Positions 46,362 through 57,070 of a DNA stretch of 64,000 nucleotides are shown one piece after another. The notes below the pieces were generated by a model. That model was not told where the DNA came from, did no database searches, and saw only the letters and a program-made list of their open reading frames with translations. Origin of the DNA: Strigamia acuminata (Eukaryota; Arthropoda; Chilopoda; Geophilomorpha; Linotaeniidae); the NCBI GenBank assembly GCA_949358305.1, contig OX442316.1, forward strand, positions 6,820,001 to 6,884,000. The letters run 5' to 3'. The position numbers and the translations under genes are program-made. The stretch's first letter is position 1; each line of letters begins with the position of its first letter.

Positions 46362-46558
46362 GCCGACGGAGACTGCAGTTTTTCCGAGAGCAACTGAAAC
46401 TACTTCTTGCTGCGGTTTGAATGTCATCGATTTGGACACTCAACAATGTTGCGGATCAACACCTATCGACAAGTCTAAAGAGCTTTGCTGTCTCTATAAT
46501 GATGGACTTTATAATTTCAAATCAGTTGCAGTGGCCAAAATAACATCCCGCGCAAGCT
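46362..46558 (+). pseudogene. Partial duplicate of galaxin-like gene 2
   Basis: Near-identical to 45701-45893 (PTETAVFPRATETTSCCGLN through VAVAKITS), with a few substitutions. It has no start or downstream repeats and ends in a stop soon after. A recent local duplication fragment. Confidence 0.85.
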
Positions 46559-46642
46559 AACACAGCATGTCATGTAAGAACGAGGAAATTGAACAAATAA
46601 TCATAAACAACATTATACTAATTTTTGATTTTGTTTTACAGA

Positions 46643-46995
46643 CATTAAGCGAACCTTTACATAGACGTTGCACGTTTAGTCTGGATGTGGAATGAAAACT
46701 GTGTGAATGGAAATGAGGCGGTTTTTATAAAAATTTACCCATCTGTGAAACGAAGTGGTGGAGTTTCACGCACATCGAGTGATAAGTTCGAGTTTAATTC
46801 GTTTAAAAATGTTTTAACTGTATTAATTAACAACTGCAATTACAGGCGAAACTGTGAATGGTCGGCCAACAATTCTCGCGCTTGTAGCCGGTGTCATCAA
46901 ATTCCAGGTAAAACCTACGGATCGGTTCCATTTCATCAAAGTTTTGTCCTCGCTGTTCAAAAGGATGTTGGGAAATGTCACGGATTTCATCTCCC
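46643..46995 (+). pseudogene. Decayed NXT (p15) copy
   Basis: Recognisable remnants of the neighbouring NXT gene in order: ARLVW plus WNENCVNGNEA (gene: ARLVWNGNPVDGNG), a stretch matching the intron and VNGQLTIHM..., then IPGKTYGSVPFHQSFVLAVQK (gene: FQGKPSAPFHQSFMLTIQQ). Frames shift between pieces and the first exons are missing. Confidence 0.7.
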
Positions 46996-47506
46996 CTTAA
47001 TGTCTAATCCGGTATTTTCGCTGTATTGCGCTGACTTTTTCTCGTAGGAAATCTCATTCGCGATCGCGATGATGGACTTATTAGTGGTCATTGTCAATTT
47101 CGCTTTAATTTTGGTGCGACCCGCTCGATGACGTCACTCCACTAGGTCGTAGAACCTGCTATCATAGATATAGATTAATCTATAATCTATATCTATGCTG
47201 CTGTAATAGACATTTGGTGATGCCTTCCCACAATGCAACGACGAAGCGGATCGTTACACGGTTACACGGCTTTAAAGAAGTGTGATCCGTCGTGTGGTCA
47301 TCCGCTCGTTAAAAATAAAAAGAGGAAAACTATAATTTTCCATAACGTCTAAAAGATGCACTTAAAATGAAGATATGTTGTAAAAAAATTTACTGAAATT
47401 TTTCACCAAGTTTACAGATTTTTATTGATTTTCTATCGCGCAGTTTTAAAAGGCGGTTAAAACTGCGGCGGAATGTCGTTTGGAAAATCATTTGGTGAAA
47501 AACAAG
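46996..47506. promoter_or_regulatory. Upstream region of NXT with a 14-bp perfect inverted repeat
   Basis: Contains atagatatagatta ... taatctatatctat at 47164-47196 (14-bp arms, 5-base centre) about 310 bp before the NXT start. It could be a MITE scar or a regulatory palindrome. A cgatgacgtcact CRE-like motif lies near 47127. Confidence 0.35.
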
Positions 47507-48111
47507 ATGGCTGACATGGTAAGGCTGTATTTGTATTTTTAAATATTATTGAAGATTCTAATGAATTTACAACTTGATTTTTTTCTGCAAACAAGATGGA
47601 GCAACAATGTTATACGGCGGCTAATGATTTTGCAGCACTTTATGTAAATTATTTGGACAAATGTCGTTACGTATGTACCAGAAAATAGTAAAATCGACCG
47701 TAGAAATTCGTACTAATTTATTGTTTTATTTTGTAGAAATTAGCCACACTGTACACGGCCGACGCACGTTTAGTGTGGAATGGCAACCCCGTGGATGGAA
47801 ATGGGGATATTACAAAATTTTATAACAGTTTACCCATTAGTAAAACAACGTGGTCTAGTATGAACATGCAACGAGTGTTAGGTTCGATTTTTATTTCTAT
47901 AAAAATGTTTTTAACGGTAATTATTAATTAACTAACCATTGCAATTGTAGGTGAAGCCGTGAACGGCCAGCTAACGATTCACATGCATGTAACGGGTCTC
48001 ATCAAATTCCAGGGAAAACCTTCGGCTCCGTTTCATCAGAGTTTTATGCTCACTATTCAACAACAAAAAAAATGGAAAGTTGTTACGGATTGTTTTCGCT
48101 TTTTTACATAA
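47507..48111 (+). CDS. NXT1: NTF2-related mRNA export factor NXT (p15)
   Basis: Four exons join in frame: 47507-47518, 47596-47670, 47737-47881 and 47951-48111, 130 residues (human NXT1 is 140). In other animals NXT binds the NTF2-like domain of NXF1/TAP and the pair moves mRNA through nuclear pores. Evidence: LYTADARLVWNGNPVDG (human LYMGTATLVWNGNAVSG), ITKFYNSLP (human LSEFFEMLP), GLIKFQG (human GSVKFEG), FHQSFMLTIQ (human FNQNFILTAQ) and VTDCFRF (human ASDCFRF). The very short first exon (MADM) is plausible and in phase. A decayed copy lies just upstream. Confidence 0.85.
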
Positions 48112-48798
48112 AAGTATTTTAATGTTCATTACAAAATGTAAACTCTGTCTGATATAAAAATGTTAAATCATCCCTGTTTTGTGTTTATTTACTTTATTAA
48201 GTTCACACTAACCCAGTTTTTTTTATCCCTGATTTATACGTCAAAATTTTAATTTTGATAGGGGGGGACCATCTGCTGCTATTTTCTTTACGGTCAGGAC
48301 AGTTGTGTGCATTCACACACTCACTTTTCCACCTGCAATACTTCTATTTGAACTTTAATGATTCCATCCACTTTTCTCGCATACTTAACGTCCATTTTTA
48401 AATATTGCCTGTAATGACAAACAAACTCAAACTTAAAGAATACAAATAAAATAAACAATACAAATAAAATAAACAAATTAAAGGGAAAAAAGAAAACTAG
48501 GTTTCATCGTACCATCATTTAATTAGTCTGGTTAATTCCAACTAGGACAAATACACACAAATTGGTAGGTAGCACAAACGAGTTTGTTGTCAGCTTGTCA
48601 CCTCTGACAACTCAACATTTTAATAGTCATTCTGTTTAGGAACAATGCAATTTAACGGTGATGAGCAGACACTGACAAAAGGGAAATGTTTCCTGGGAAA
48701 AGTTGGATCTCAGCGTTAAATAATAATAGCATCTTTGTTCATTTTGTTTGCACTATTCTTTGAATTAATGACTGCTAGGCGCTAGCACTTTTTGCCAC
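48112..48798. other. Intergenic region between NXT and the CYP4 pseudogene
   Basis: No exon recognised. Earlier CYP4 exons (membrane anchor) would be expected here but are not visible, consistent with decay. Confidence 0.4.
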
Positions 48799-49532
48799 CT
48801 ATTGTGGTTAGGTTTGAAACCGTATCTCGTCGTTTTTAATGCCGAAAATGTCAAGGTGAGTACGATAACGTAAAAGTATTAAATCAACCCACTATTTACT
48901 CGTCTCGTTATTTCTAGGCTATTTTGTCAAGGAATAGGCACATACGATAGCTAAGTCAAGTGACTACAATTTGCTCCAACCTTGGCTAAGAACTGGATTG
49001 TTCACAAGGTTTTTCTCATCAATTTCTGCGGCCTTAAACCGTAAATGACAAACTTTAGCGTTTTAGTACGGTAACGGTATAAAATAGCGCTCTAGAAGAA
49101 AACCACAGTCCATCTGGACTGTGAAGAAAACTGCTCACTCCATCGTTTTATTTCCGAAATTTGGAGGACTTTATATCAGTTTTCAATGAACAAGCCAAGG
49201 TGTACCTAGTATTGTTTATTATTATCGTTCTAAAATAGTTTTTATTTCGTATACAAAATTGAAGTTTGACTCGTGTTTTTAATGTTTCCATACATGCAGT
49301 CATGGGTCGGCACGTAAATGCGATAATTCACTTTATGTAAAAGCGACTGAAAGGTACAAAATAACTTATATACGCATATTCAGACACGTGTTAATTATTG
49401 TTTTCATTACGGGACCAAAGAAATTGATTCATTCAAGGTAAATCACCCAGTGGACGGATTTGGTATTTTGCGTGTTCTTCATGAGAAAGAACACACGCAG
49501 ATTTTACATTCATTTACAAATCAAGTACAAAT

Positions 49533-50142
49533 TGTGGTGACCACGAGGTCACAAAAGTGTTTTAATTAATCATAACTTAATAAATAGTAATTTTAATATT
49601 GATAGTAAAATGATTGTCAGATTATTGCGGGAAAACTAGCTATACTAGTTTTACCGTTTCTGCGGGACTGACGTGACAACGTCATAGATTTGCATAATTC
49701 CCCGAATTTATGCAAATACGTCATTTCCGGTCCAGCCACTATTTAAACCCGTATCTGACCGGAAACCCCCACTTTATAGATACCAGAGCAACATTAGCAT
49801 CACCACCTCACCGTCAGGCCGTTTTACCGGATTGATAGAGGATCGATGCCCGTTGCCAAATTCATCTATAAATCACAGTCACAGATATTTATCGTAGCAA
49901 TACTACGATAGTAATATCTACCGAAGCGAAGCGTTTGCGAACACGTGTTTCGCCAGACGCCATTACCCTAGACAACAGAAACCACGTGTAAGACTGCCGT
50001 GCAGCAACAAATCGTATCCGCCGACAAGGATCCGAGACCACAACATTGTTAAGTATATTTGTATTATATTACAAGTGTGAAATAAAAGGTTATTATTGTA
50101 AGATATTGTGTAAGTTTATTTACCGGAATCAAGGTTACGACA
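49533..50142 (+). repeat. Retrotransposon 2, 5' LTR
   Basis: 610 bp, TGTGGTGACC ... GTTACGACA. It contains TATA-like stretches (ctatttaaacc near 49740; ctttatagata near 49773) and a polyadenylation signal (aataaaagg near 50081), giving U3-R-U5 landmarks. Confidence 0.95.
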
Positions 50143-50144
50143 CG

Positions 50145-50162
50145 TGGGGGTCTGTCCGGGAT
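50145..50162 (+). other. Retrotransposon 2, primer-binding site resembling tRNA-Pro type
   Basis: tgggggtctgtccgggat begins two bases after the LTR. It differs at three adjacent positions from the well-known tRNA-Pro primer site of murine leukaemia virus, so a proline tRNA primer is a reasonable guess. Confidence 0.6.
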
Positions 50163-50228
50163 AGTTTTGAACATTCAAACTATTTTAAATAAACATATCT
50201 TACGGTTTGAACTTTGCAAACTATCGAA

Positions 50229-52769
50229 ATGACGAAAAGCGGGAAAAATCGAAACCCTTCAACCGCAAGCGCCCGAAGAAAAGCCATGGAATCCGCCAAG
50301 GCAAGGGCCGAAGCATTAGCTAGTCCAGCGTTAGAAAAGCAGCCACCGGAGCCGACGAGGGAAAAGACGACTGGAAAGACACCAGTCAACGAAAACCACG
50401 CGGAAAAACCACCCGAGAATGTGCCGACCGGAAAAACGCCGGCTAGTAAAGTACCCGCTAGCAAAAACCCAACCAATAAAACGCCGATAAATCAGCGAAT
50501 CGAAGAAGAAGTCGAAGAGGAAGAAGAAGAATCCGAACAAAGTCAGAACGGGTATAACCTATTCGACAATCAGGATAATCGCCAGAGTAATCGTGTCACG
50601 ATCACACACGGTTATAATTCGAAGAAATCCCAGATCGATAGCTGTAAAGAAGCGTACGAACTCGCTCGACTGGAGGGAATCCCTTACAACGAAGAAGGGG
50701 ACCCGCTAGCACAGATGAACATGATCATTCGTCTTGCCAAAGAGCGAGCGGAAAAACGAGCCCTTAGAAGAGGTCGAAAAAACGTAAAACGTCAAAAAAC
50801 GAATAGCCAAACGACGGACTCCTATGATTCCATCCGAACATCCGACGCCGACGACGAAAGCGAGGCCGATTCCCTCAGCTCGAAAGGAATCAACGTTCAA
50901 GGATGGGATAGTATAGTGGACGAGCCAGTCGAAATCCAGAACGAATTCCTGGAAGCCTTCCAGCAGGACCGTCGAAATAATAAGGGTCAACAGTCGTGGG
51001 CAATCGCCCAATCCTTTGCTACGAGAGCTGGCCACACCAGTCAAACCCCAAAGGACCCTAACGCAGAGATGATTAGACTGATAAATCAGCGAAACCACCT
51101 CAGAAACCAGCAAGGACGGAACAGGTTGGCAATGCCAAGCCTCGAAGATATCCAGACGGTACAAGCCAACGTCGAAGCCGCAAACGAGGCGGAAAGAATT
51201 AAAATACAAGCCGCCAACGAAGTCGACCGAGAAGCCGCAAGACTAAAGACACAACTTTACGGCGGGAGAGGGTCGACCATTTTGATCGGACAGAAGAACG
51301 GGGTCCTAAATGGAACAGCCATAAACGGAATTTTCCCCCCCGGAACACAACTGACCGAGTCGCAGCCAAACTCGACAACACCGACCTTGACCGACCCGAA
51401 CTCAACCAACGGTAATTTCCAACGATTTGCGCCCCAAAATGGAGCTACGTCCCCGAACTGTGGGAATCAATACCAAGCCGATCCCATAATGGAAGCTAGA
51501 TTAAGAGCACTCGAGGAACGAGCACGCGCCGACTCCCAGGTCAACCAAAATCGAAATCTGAGAAATCGCCCAAGACAAAACGAGAGCCTTCTTCGAAAAT
51601 ATTCCGCCGATCAATGGGCTTTAGAACAAAAGGACCGAAACATAAAATGGTCACAGTTGCGACTGATGAGATTCGACGGAACCTGGAGGGCCGGCAATAA
51701 CTTCTTAGACGAAGTGGCACTCACCATTTCACGACTCGGAGCCGAACCCGACGAGATGGTAACAAAAGGGCTACCCGAAATGTTAATAGGGGAAGCCAGA
51801 GCCTGGTATGTGGAAGCAAAATTAAAAACTTGGGAACAGTTTGTCGTCGCTTGCAACAGTCAGTACGGCGAGACCCAAAAAGAAATTAGACAGAGAGTCA
51901 GTCTCATGCTACAAGCCGCAGGAGAAGAGTTACGAGCCTATTTCCGACGAGCGAAAAGTTTGTTCAACGAGTTGGATACGCCACTCGACGAATATGCGCA
52001 AAACGTGATTTTCGAAAAGGGGTTAAACGACACCTCAAAGAAAGTACTGAGAGATATGAACGCTCCCACAGCAGATAGTTTCGAACAGCTGCTAAAATTT
52101 GTAAATGACTATCACGAAGAAGTAGACGATCGTTATACGGAAGCCCTGACGCCCGAACAGAGGACACAAACGCAACTCCGCATACAGCGTATCCATGCGA
52201 AAAATCATGACGCAGGGAGACTGATCCAGTCGCGTAGCTTCCTGAACGGGGAAATCGAGGCCGCACCTCCGAAAAAGGCGAACGATAAAGCCACCTCGAA
52301 CCCGATACCGGCTCCAAAAGCTTACAAAGCCAGTACAAACTCCGACGCAACTAATCTCGAAGAAGGGAGGGAAAGTGAAGACAATAACTCCGAGCAAAAC
52401 TCAGGAGGGGATACCAGCGATAGCCAACAAGAAGAAGAGACTCTCCACGCTAACATGGGGAAAGAAATCGCCCCAAGCTACCGACCCCGAATGAAGACCG
52501 CGAATAAAACGGAGCACCACAATCCAAAAAGCGACAAACCCTACGAGAAAAAAGAGTTCGTGAGACGACCGTACCCGAAAACAGATAACTCCACCACAAA
52601 ACCTTGTAATTATTGTAACGAGGTGGGACACTGGAGAAGAGATTGTCCAAAACGAAAGAAGAGGAAAGAAGAGAAGGAAGCCGCCAAAAACGACGCATTG
52701 TTAGAAAAGCTAACAGCCAAATTCGAAGAACTGACAAAAAACTGGTTAAAGCAGACAGAGAAAAAATAA
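50229..52769 (+). CDS. Retrotransposon 2 Gag
   Basis: The ATG at 50229 opens 846 codons. The N-terminal 250 residues are highly charged and low in complexity (Lys/Pro/Thr repeats, then Glu-rich). A central retrotransposon Gag region follows (about residues 480-640, with LMRFDGTWRAGNNFLDEV, ARAWYVEAK and YFRRAKSLFNELD). One CCHC knuckle (CNYCNEVGHWRRDC) lies near residue 795, with a basic tail after it. The protein would package the RNA in cytoplasmic particles. The 3' end overlaps pol by about 127 bases and carries a frameshift signal. Confidence 0.9.
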   Translation: MTKSGKNRNPSTASARRKAMESAKARAEALASPALEKQPPEPTREKTTGKTPVNENHAEKPPENVPTGKTPASKVPASKNPTNKTPINQRIEEEVEEEEEESEQSQNGYNLFDNQDNRQSNRVTITHGYNSKKSQIDSCKEAYELARLEGIPYNEEGDPLAQMNMIIRLAKERAEKRALRRGRKNVKRQKTNSQTTDSYDSIRTSDADDESEADSLSSKGINVQGWDSIVDEPVEIQNEFLEAFQQDRRNNKGQQSWAIAQSFATRAGHTSQTPKDPNAEMIRLINQRNHLRNQQGRNRLAMPSLEDIQTVQANVEAANEAERIKIQAANEVDREAARLKTQLYGGRGSTILIGQKNGVLNGTAINGIFPPGTQLTESQPNSTTPTLTDPNSTNGNFQRFAPQNGATSPNCGNQYQADPIMEARLRALEERARADSQVNQNRNLRNRPRQNESLLRKYSADQWALEQKDRNIKWSQLRLMRFDGTWRAGNNFLDEVALTISRLGAEPDEMVTKGLPEMLIGEARAWYVEAKLKTWEQFVVACNSQYGETQKEIRQRVSLMLQAAGEELRAYFRRAKSLFNELDTPLDEYAQNVIFEKGLNDTSKKVLRDMNAPTADSFEQLLKFVNDYHEEVDDRYTEALTPEQRTQTQLRIQRIHAKNHDAGRLIQSRSFLNGEIEAAPPKKANDKATSNPIPAPKAYKASTNSDATNLEEGRESEDNNSEQNSGGDTSDSQQEEETLHANMGKEIAPSYRPRMKTANKTEHHNPKSDKPYEKKEFVRRPYPKTDNSTTKPCNYCNEVGHWRRDCPKRKKRKEEKEAAKNDALLEKLTAKFEELTKNWLKQTEKK

Positions 52770-55700
52770 TAAATCTGTCTGCACGCCCGGAAGACCAAAC
52801 CCCAAAATTTACCACGAATACGACAATTAACCAGGCAATTAACGAAGTAATTACGGAAGAAGTAGTCAAATTAAAACTCGAATTAAAAGAGAAAAAATCG
52901 AAAGAAATTGAAACGAATAATAAAGAAATTAGCGACTCAAGTTCGGAAGACGAATTAAAAGCCAAATGGATAAACACCAATTGGTTAGAAAAACAAATAA
53001 AAGAATTACAGAAAAAGGTCGTTTATTTCACTACGGCTTACTTCACCACAGAAAAACGCGAATATAGTGGCCCAACCACTAATACGGCGGACGGCGAAAA
53101 AATAGCCGAAACATTCCAAGAATTACCTCACGCCTACGAGGAGGCCCCACCTCGAAAGAAACGCATTTTACATTGTAATTTGGCTAAAGAGCGGAAGGAC
53201 TCACTCGCAATGTTAACAATCAAGTTTAACGACAAAAAATTCATCGGTTTGTTGGATTCGGGAGCCGACCGGTCCTTTATCTCTTCAGATCTATACGAGT
53301 CGTTGGACAAAAAACAACGCGACAAACTACGGGGAATAAGCGAAAATGTGGCCGTAAAAACCGCTGCTGGAGAAGTGCGTCCAGTAGGAGTACTGACAAC
53401 AAAAGTCATATGGGAGGGAGGCGTAATAACCCATCCTTTCATCGTTTTACCAACCTACGACACGGTCCTACTCTTGGGTATGGACATCATGGCCATAATG
53501 GAGATCCAGCCCAACCCCATAACGAGGTCCTGGAACTATATCGATAAACGCGAGGACCCCCGACTAATGACAGTACCTACCGAACTCCTAGATTCGAACG
53601 ACGAAGAGGACGAATGGAAAGGCGGAAATTTGAAGCAATTCGTACAAGATTACGATTTCAAATCTTTTAACGCCCGACTCCAAGAAGGAAATTTGGCTCA
53701 CAATTTGGCCATGGACGCGAACCTAGGAGAAACCCAGACTAAATTACTTGAAGAAATGCTACAAAAACATCGAAAAATCCTGACTAAAGAACCGGGAAAG
53801 ACAAATTACGTAAAACACGAAATAGAATTAAGTACGGATAAGCCAGTACGAGTTCCATTCAAGGGCATGAACCCCCAAAAACGCGAAATCGTCAAGACGA
53901 TCTGTCAAGACTTACTGGACAAGGGGATAGTGTCCGAGGCATTAGGAGAATATGCGATGAGAATCGTGCTCGTCATGCGTGCAGGATCGGAACCCAGACT
54001 GTGCATCGATTATCGACCTCTAAACGCCATTACCGTTATTGACCCCGTCCAGATGCCATCAATCGAAGCCATTCTTCGAGAATTAGCCCCATTTAATTGG
54101 GTAACAACGATGGATCTGTCGAAAGGATATTGGCAGGTCGAACTCCGTGCCGAAGACAAAGAAAAAACCGCTTTCTGGTCCCCGATGGGCAGGTTAATGT
54201 TTAATGTCATGCCATTTGGCCTAGTAAATGCCCCGGCAACATTTCAACGTTTAATCGAAAAAGTTTTGGGCGACGCGCTACATAAATACGCCTGGGCGTA
54301 TCTGGACGATATTATTATTGTCTCCCAGACTTTTGACGAACACATCAGACATATCGACGAAGTAATACGTCGTTTAGCAGAAGCCGGACTCCACATACAC
54401 CCCGGAAAGAGCCAGTTTTGCCGAAAAGAACTTGCGTTTCTTGGATACAAAGTTGGAGTCAATGGCTTATCCATAGACCCAAAGAAAGTACGAGCAATCA
54501 CCAATTTTCCGGCTCCTACGGACGTGAAAGGAGTACAACGTTTTTTAGGAATGGTAAATTTCTTCGGCCGACTCCTACCACATTTAGCGGAAGTCGCGGC
54601 CCCAATCACCGATCTTTTAAAGACTGTCCAGAAAATAAATCCAAAGGAGGACCCGCCGAAAGACCCCGAAATCAAATTTAACTGGACCAGCCATTGCGAA
54701 GCAGCGTTTGACAAAATCAAACAAATGCTAATCGACACCAAAACCATCCCTCTCCCCGACTTGAATCGCGAATTTATCTTACATACGGATGCGAGTAAAA
54801 TCGGATTGGGGGCTGCGTTGATGCAAATGCACGAAATCGACGGCATACATCAAGAAGTACCCACGATCTTTATCAGCCGGAAAATTCAAGCCGCCGAGAA
54901 AAATTACTCAGCGACAGAGCTCGAATGCTTGGCAATCGTATGGGCAGTTCGTAAATTCAGGCCTTACCTCGAGTTTACAAAATTTACCGTCCAGACCGAC
55001 CATCAGGCTTTAAGGTGGTTCATGGGCCTGAAAGAACCTTCGGGCCGGATGGCTCGATGGCAATTAGAGCTCATGGCTTACGACTTACAAATCGAGTACA
55101 AGCCAGGGAAGTATAACACAGTCGCCGACGCGCTCTCTAGAGCTCCCGCCTCAGAACCCGACGAGCCAGACGACGACGGCGACGACGATTCTCGGATAGC
55201 TTACTGTCCCACCCCGATCAGGAAGTGGGAATTCAGAAAACAGAATGAACTGCCGAAAGAAAAGTTGGAATCTTCCGATGAAAAATACGTCGGATATTGG
55301 ATGAGGGCATATCAATCGGCAAAAGATGCCAGACCAAATTACGACTTATCCATCGAACCCAGAGTCTCGGATAAATTTGTGCGAGCTTTCGTTACACACG
55401 TGAGTAAAGGCACGAACTGTGTCCCACCTACTCGCGAGGAACTCGTCGAAGCTCAGAAGAACGACACCGCCTTCTGTAAAAGGTTCTATGACTACTTGAC
55501 CAACGAGACTTTCCCTGGCGACGTCTACAGCAGAGAATCCAGAGAAGAGTTCAAAATTAAGGCTTCCGCTTATCTGATAGACGATGGCCTACTTTTAAAG
55601 TACCATCCGAACTTTCGGGACGACTTGACAGAGTCAGGGAGTTCAATTAAAGTCGTAATTCCGAGAAAAGTTCGAACACAAATTCTGTGGATGGTACACG

Positions 55701-57070
55701 GCCACCCTCTAGCCGGACACGCCGGCGTGGCAAGGACTCTCTACCGGGCCAGTCAACTGTACTATTGGCCCGAAATGAGAAGGGACATCGTACGATTCAT
55801 ACGACACTGTCCACGATGCCAAGCCTGCAAGCCTCGGAATAAGGCTAACTACGAGAATTTATCACTTGGACCGTTCGCCCCTTTTGATTGTTGGAGCGTA
55901 GACCTTATGGGTCCTAAGATAACAAGTGCAAATAGCCACAAATACATACTCGTGATCATGGATGTCGCAACAGGATGGCCAGAGTTGTATCCGATGGCCC
56001 ACCCGACTAAGCAGAAAATAATCCAGTGCCTCTACGAAGTCGCGTTACATTTTGGCTTCCCGCGAAAATTAATTTCCGATAATGGCCCACAATTCGCATC
56101 AAGGTTATACAAGGATTTCTGCAATCAATTCGACATTCAACCATCATTTACTTCAACGTATAACCCACGGGCTAATCCCGTGGAGCGACTCAACCGCGAC
56201 ATAAAATATGCGCTTGCTATTTTCACAGACGTACATTCCAAGTGGGACGAGTTCCTTAAAGAAATAGCATTTAGCATCCGAACGACCATTTCGAGAAACC
56301 GCGGCTTTTCCCCGGCTTATCTCAACTTCGCTCGAGAGCTACGAGTGCCCTGGGATCCACGCATCCCAGAAGGAATTCGAAAAGTCGATCCAAAAAATCC
56401 TCACATTTACGTACATCAATTAGAACAAGCAATTTCGGCAACCTACCAACATATGATGTCACATGTGTTTGACATGCGCGAACGAGTGAAAAAGTCTGAA
56501 AAGAACACACAATTTTGTAATTTCAAAATCAACGATCTCGTATGGAAGGACACTCACATTTTATCCAGTGCAGATAAAGGGATTCATGCCGGCTTAGCCG
56601 ACAAACGAGACGGCCCATACGTAATTACCAAGGCCCACGGCGGGAACGCATTTTCTCTGCAACGTTTGGCCGATAATGTAAATTTTCGATCAATCCACGC
56701 TCGAGAACTGACGCCTTACTTGCCGGAATTTCCACAAGAAGAATGGGCCGAGGACCAAACGCAGCCATCTCCATCGCCCACAATACGAGATATGTTCGAC
56801 GACATCGCCACTGTTTCAGACTTGAACGAAAATACGACTCACGCAACTCCAGACAGCGCCGAACTAACTAGCGCCCCAGATGGAAATTTAGGAGGGGAGG
56901 AAGCAGCAGTTAACGAAGAAACTCCTAAAACTCCTGAAAAAGAAAAAGAGATTACTAAAAGATCCACACGATCGAGAAGTAAAATACCGAAACCTATAAC
57001 ACGACAAAGTACAAGAAAAAAGGCACCAAACCCGTTTATAAAGGACGGTAAAATCACCGGGAGGACATGA
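52643..57070 (+). CDS. Retrotransposon 2 Pol (protease, RT, RNase H, integrase)
   Basis: The open frame starts at 52643, but translation probably enters it by -1 frameshift at 52742. Order: aspartic protease (LLDSGADRSFIS, near 53255), reverse transcriptase (LCIDYRPLNA, MDLSKGYWQVEL, YLDDIIIV near 54299), RNase H (LHTDASKIGLGAAL, TELECLAIVW, TDHQAL), integrase zinc-binding HHCC (HPLAGHAG ... CPRCQACKP), catalytic core (SVDLMGP, SDNGPQFAS, NPVERLNRDIKYA), then a basic C-terminal tail. The order is Ty3/gypsy type. The frame is unbroken and all catalytic motifs are present. Confidence 0.93.
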   Translation: MSKTKEEERREGSRQKRRIVRKANSQIRRTDKKLVKADREKIINLSARPEDQTPKFTTNTTINQAINEVITEEVVKLKLELKEKKSKEIETNNKEISDSSSEDELKAKWINTNWLEKQIKELQKKVVYFTTAYFTTEKREYSGPTTNTADGEKIAETFQELPHAYEEAPPRKKRILHCNLAKERKDSLAMLTIKFNDKKFIGLLDSGADRSFISSDLYESLDKKQRDKLRGISENVAVKTAAGEVRPVGVLTTKVIWEGGVITHPFIVLPTYDTVLLLGMDIMAIMEIQPNPITRSWNYIDKREDPRLMTVPTELLDSNDEEDEWKGGNLKQFVQDYDFKSFNARLQEGNLAHNLAMDANLGETQTKLLEEMLQKHRKILTKEPGKTNYVKHEIELSTDKPVRVPFKGMNPQKREIVKTICQDLLDKGIVSEALGEYAMRIVLVMRAGSEPRLCIDYRPLNAITVIDPVQMPSIEAILRELAPFNWVTTMDLSKGYWQVELRAEDKEKTAFWSPMGRLMFNVMPFGLVNAPATFQRLIEKVLGDALHKYAWAYLDDIIIVSQTFDEHIRHIDEVIRRLAEAGLHIHPGKSQFCRKELAFLGYKVGVNGLSIDPKKVRAITNFPAPTDVKGVQRFLGMVNFFGRLLPHLAEVAAPITDLLKTVQKINPKEDPPKDPEIKFNWTSHCEAAFDKIKQMLIDTKTIPLPDLNREFILHTDASKIGLGAALMQMHEIDGIHQEVPTIFISRKIQAAEKNYSATELECLAIVWAVRKFRPYLEFTKFTVQTDHQALRWFMGLKEPSGRMARWQLELMAYDLQIEYKPGKYNTVADALSRAPASEPDEPDDDGDDDSRIAYCPTPIRKWEFRKQNELPKEKLESSDEKYVGYWMRAYQSAKDARPNYDLSIEPRVSDKFVRAFVTHVSKGTNCVPPTREELVEAQKNDTAFCKRFYDYLTNETFPGDVYSRESREEFKIKASAYLIDDGLLLKYHPNFRDDLTESGSSIKVVIPRKVRTQILWMVHGHPLAGHAGVARTLYRASQLYYWPEMRRDIVRFIRHCPRCQACKPRNKANYENLSLGPFAPFDCWSVDLMGPKITSANSHKYILVIMDVATGWPELYPMAHPTKQKIIQCLYEVALHFGFPRKLISDNGPQFASRLYKDFCNQFDIQPSFTSTYNPRANPVERLNRDIKYALAIFTDVHSKWDEFLKEIAFSIRTTISRNRGFSPAYLNFARELRVPWDPRIPEGIRKVDPKNPHIYVHQLEQAISATYQHMMSHVFDMRERVKKSEKNTQFCNFKINDLVWKDTHILSSADKGIHAGLADKRDGPYVITKAHGGNAFSLQRLADNVNFRSIHARELTPYLPEFPQEEWAEDQTQPSPSPTIRDMFDDIATVSDLNENTTHATPDSAELTSAPDGNLGGEEAAVNEETPKTPEKEKEITKRSTRSRSKIPKPITRQSTRKKAPNPFIKDGKITGRT
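52736..52782 (+). promoter_or_regulatory. Programmed -1 ribosomal frameshift signal at the gag-pol overlap
   Basis: The heptamer A AAA AAC (52736-52742) lies in the gag phase required for a -1 slip (codons ACA AAA AAC). After an 8-base spacer comes a perfect 8-bp inverted repeat, gcagacag (52751-52758) and ctgtctgc (52775-52782), whose 16-base loop holds the gag stop. Slippery site, spacing and hairpin all fit the known consensus. Confidence 0.75.

Noticed and set aside
50180-52980. Long minus-strand frames opposite gag (up to 176 codons)
   Set aside because: Antisense shadows caused by the codon bias of gag and pol; no domain content.
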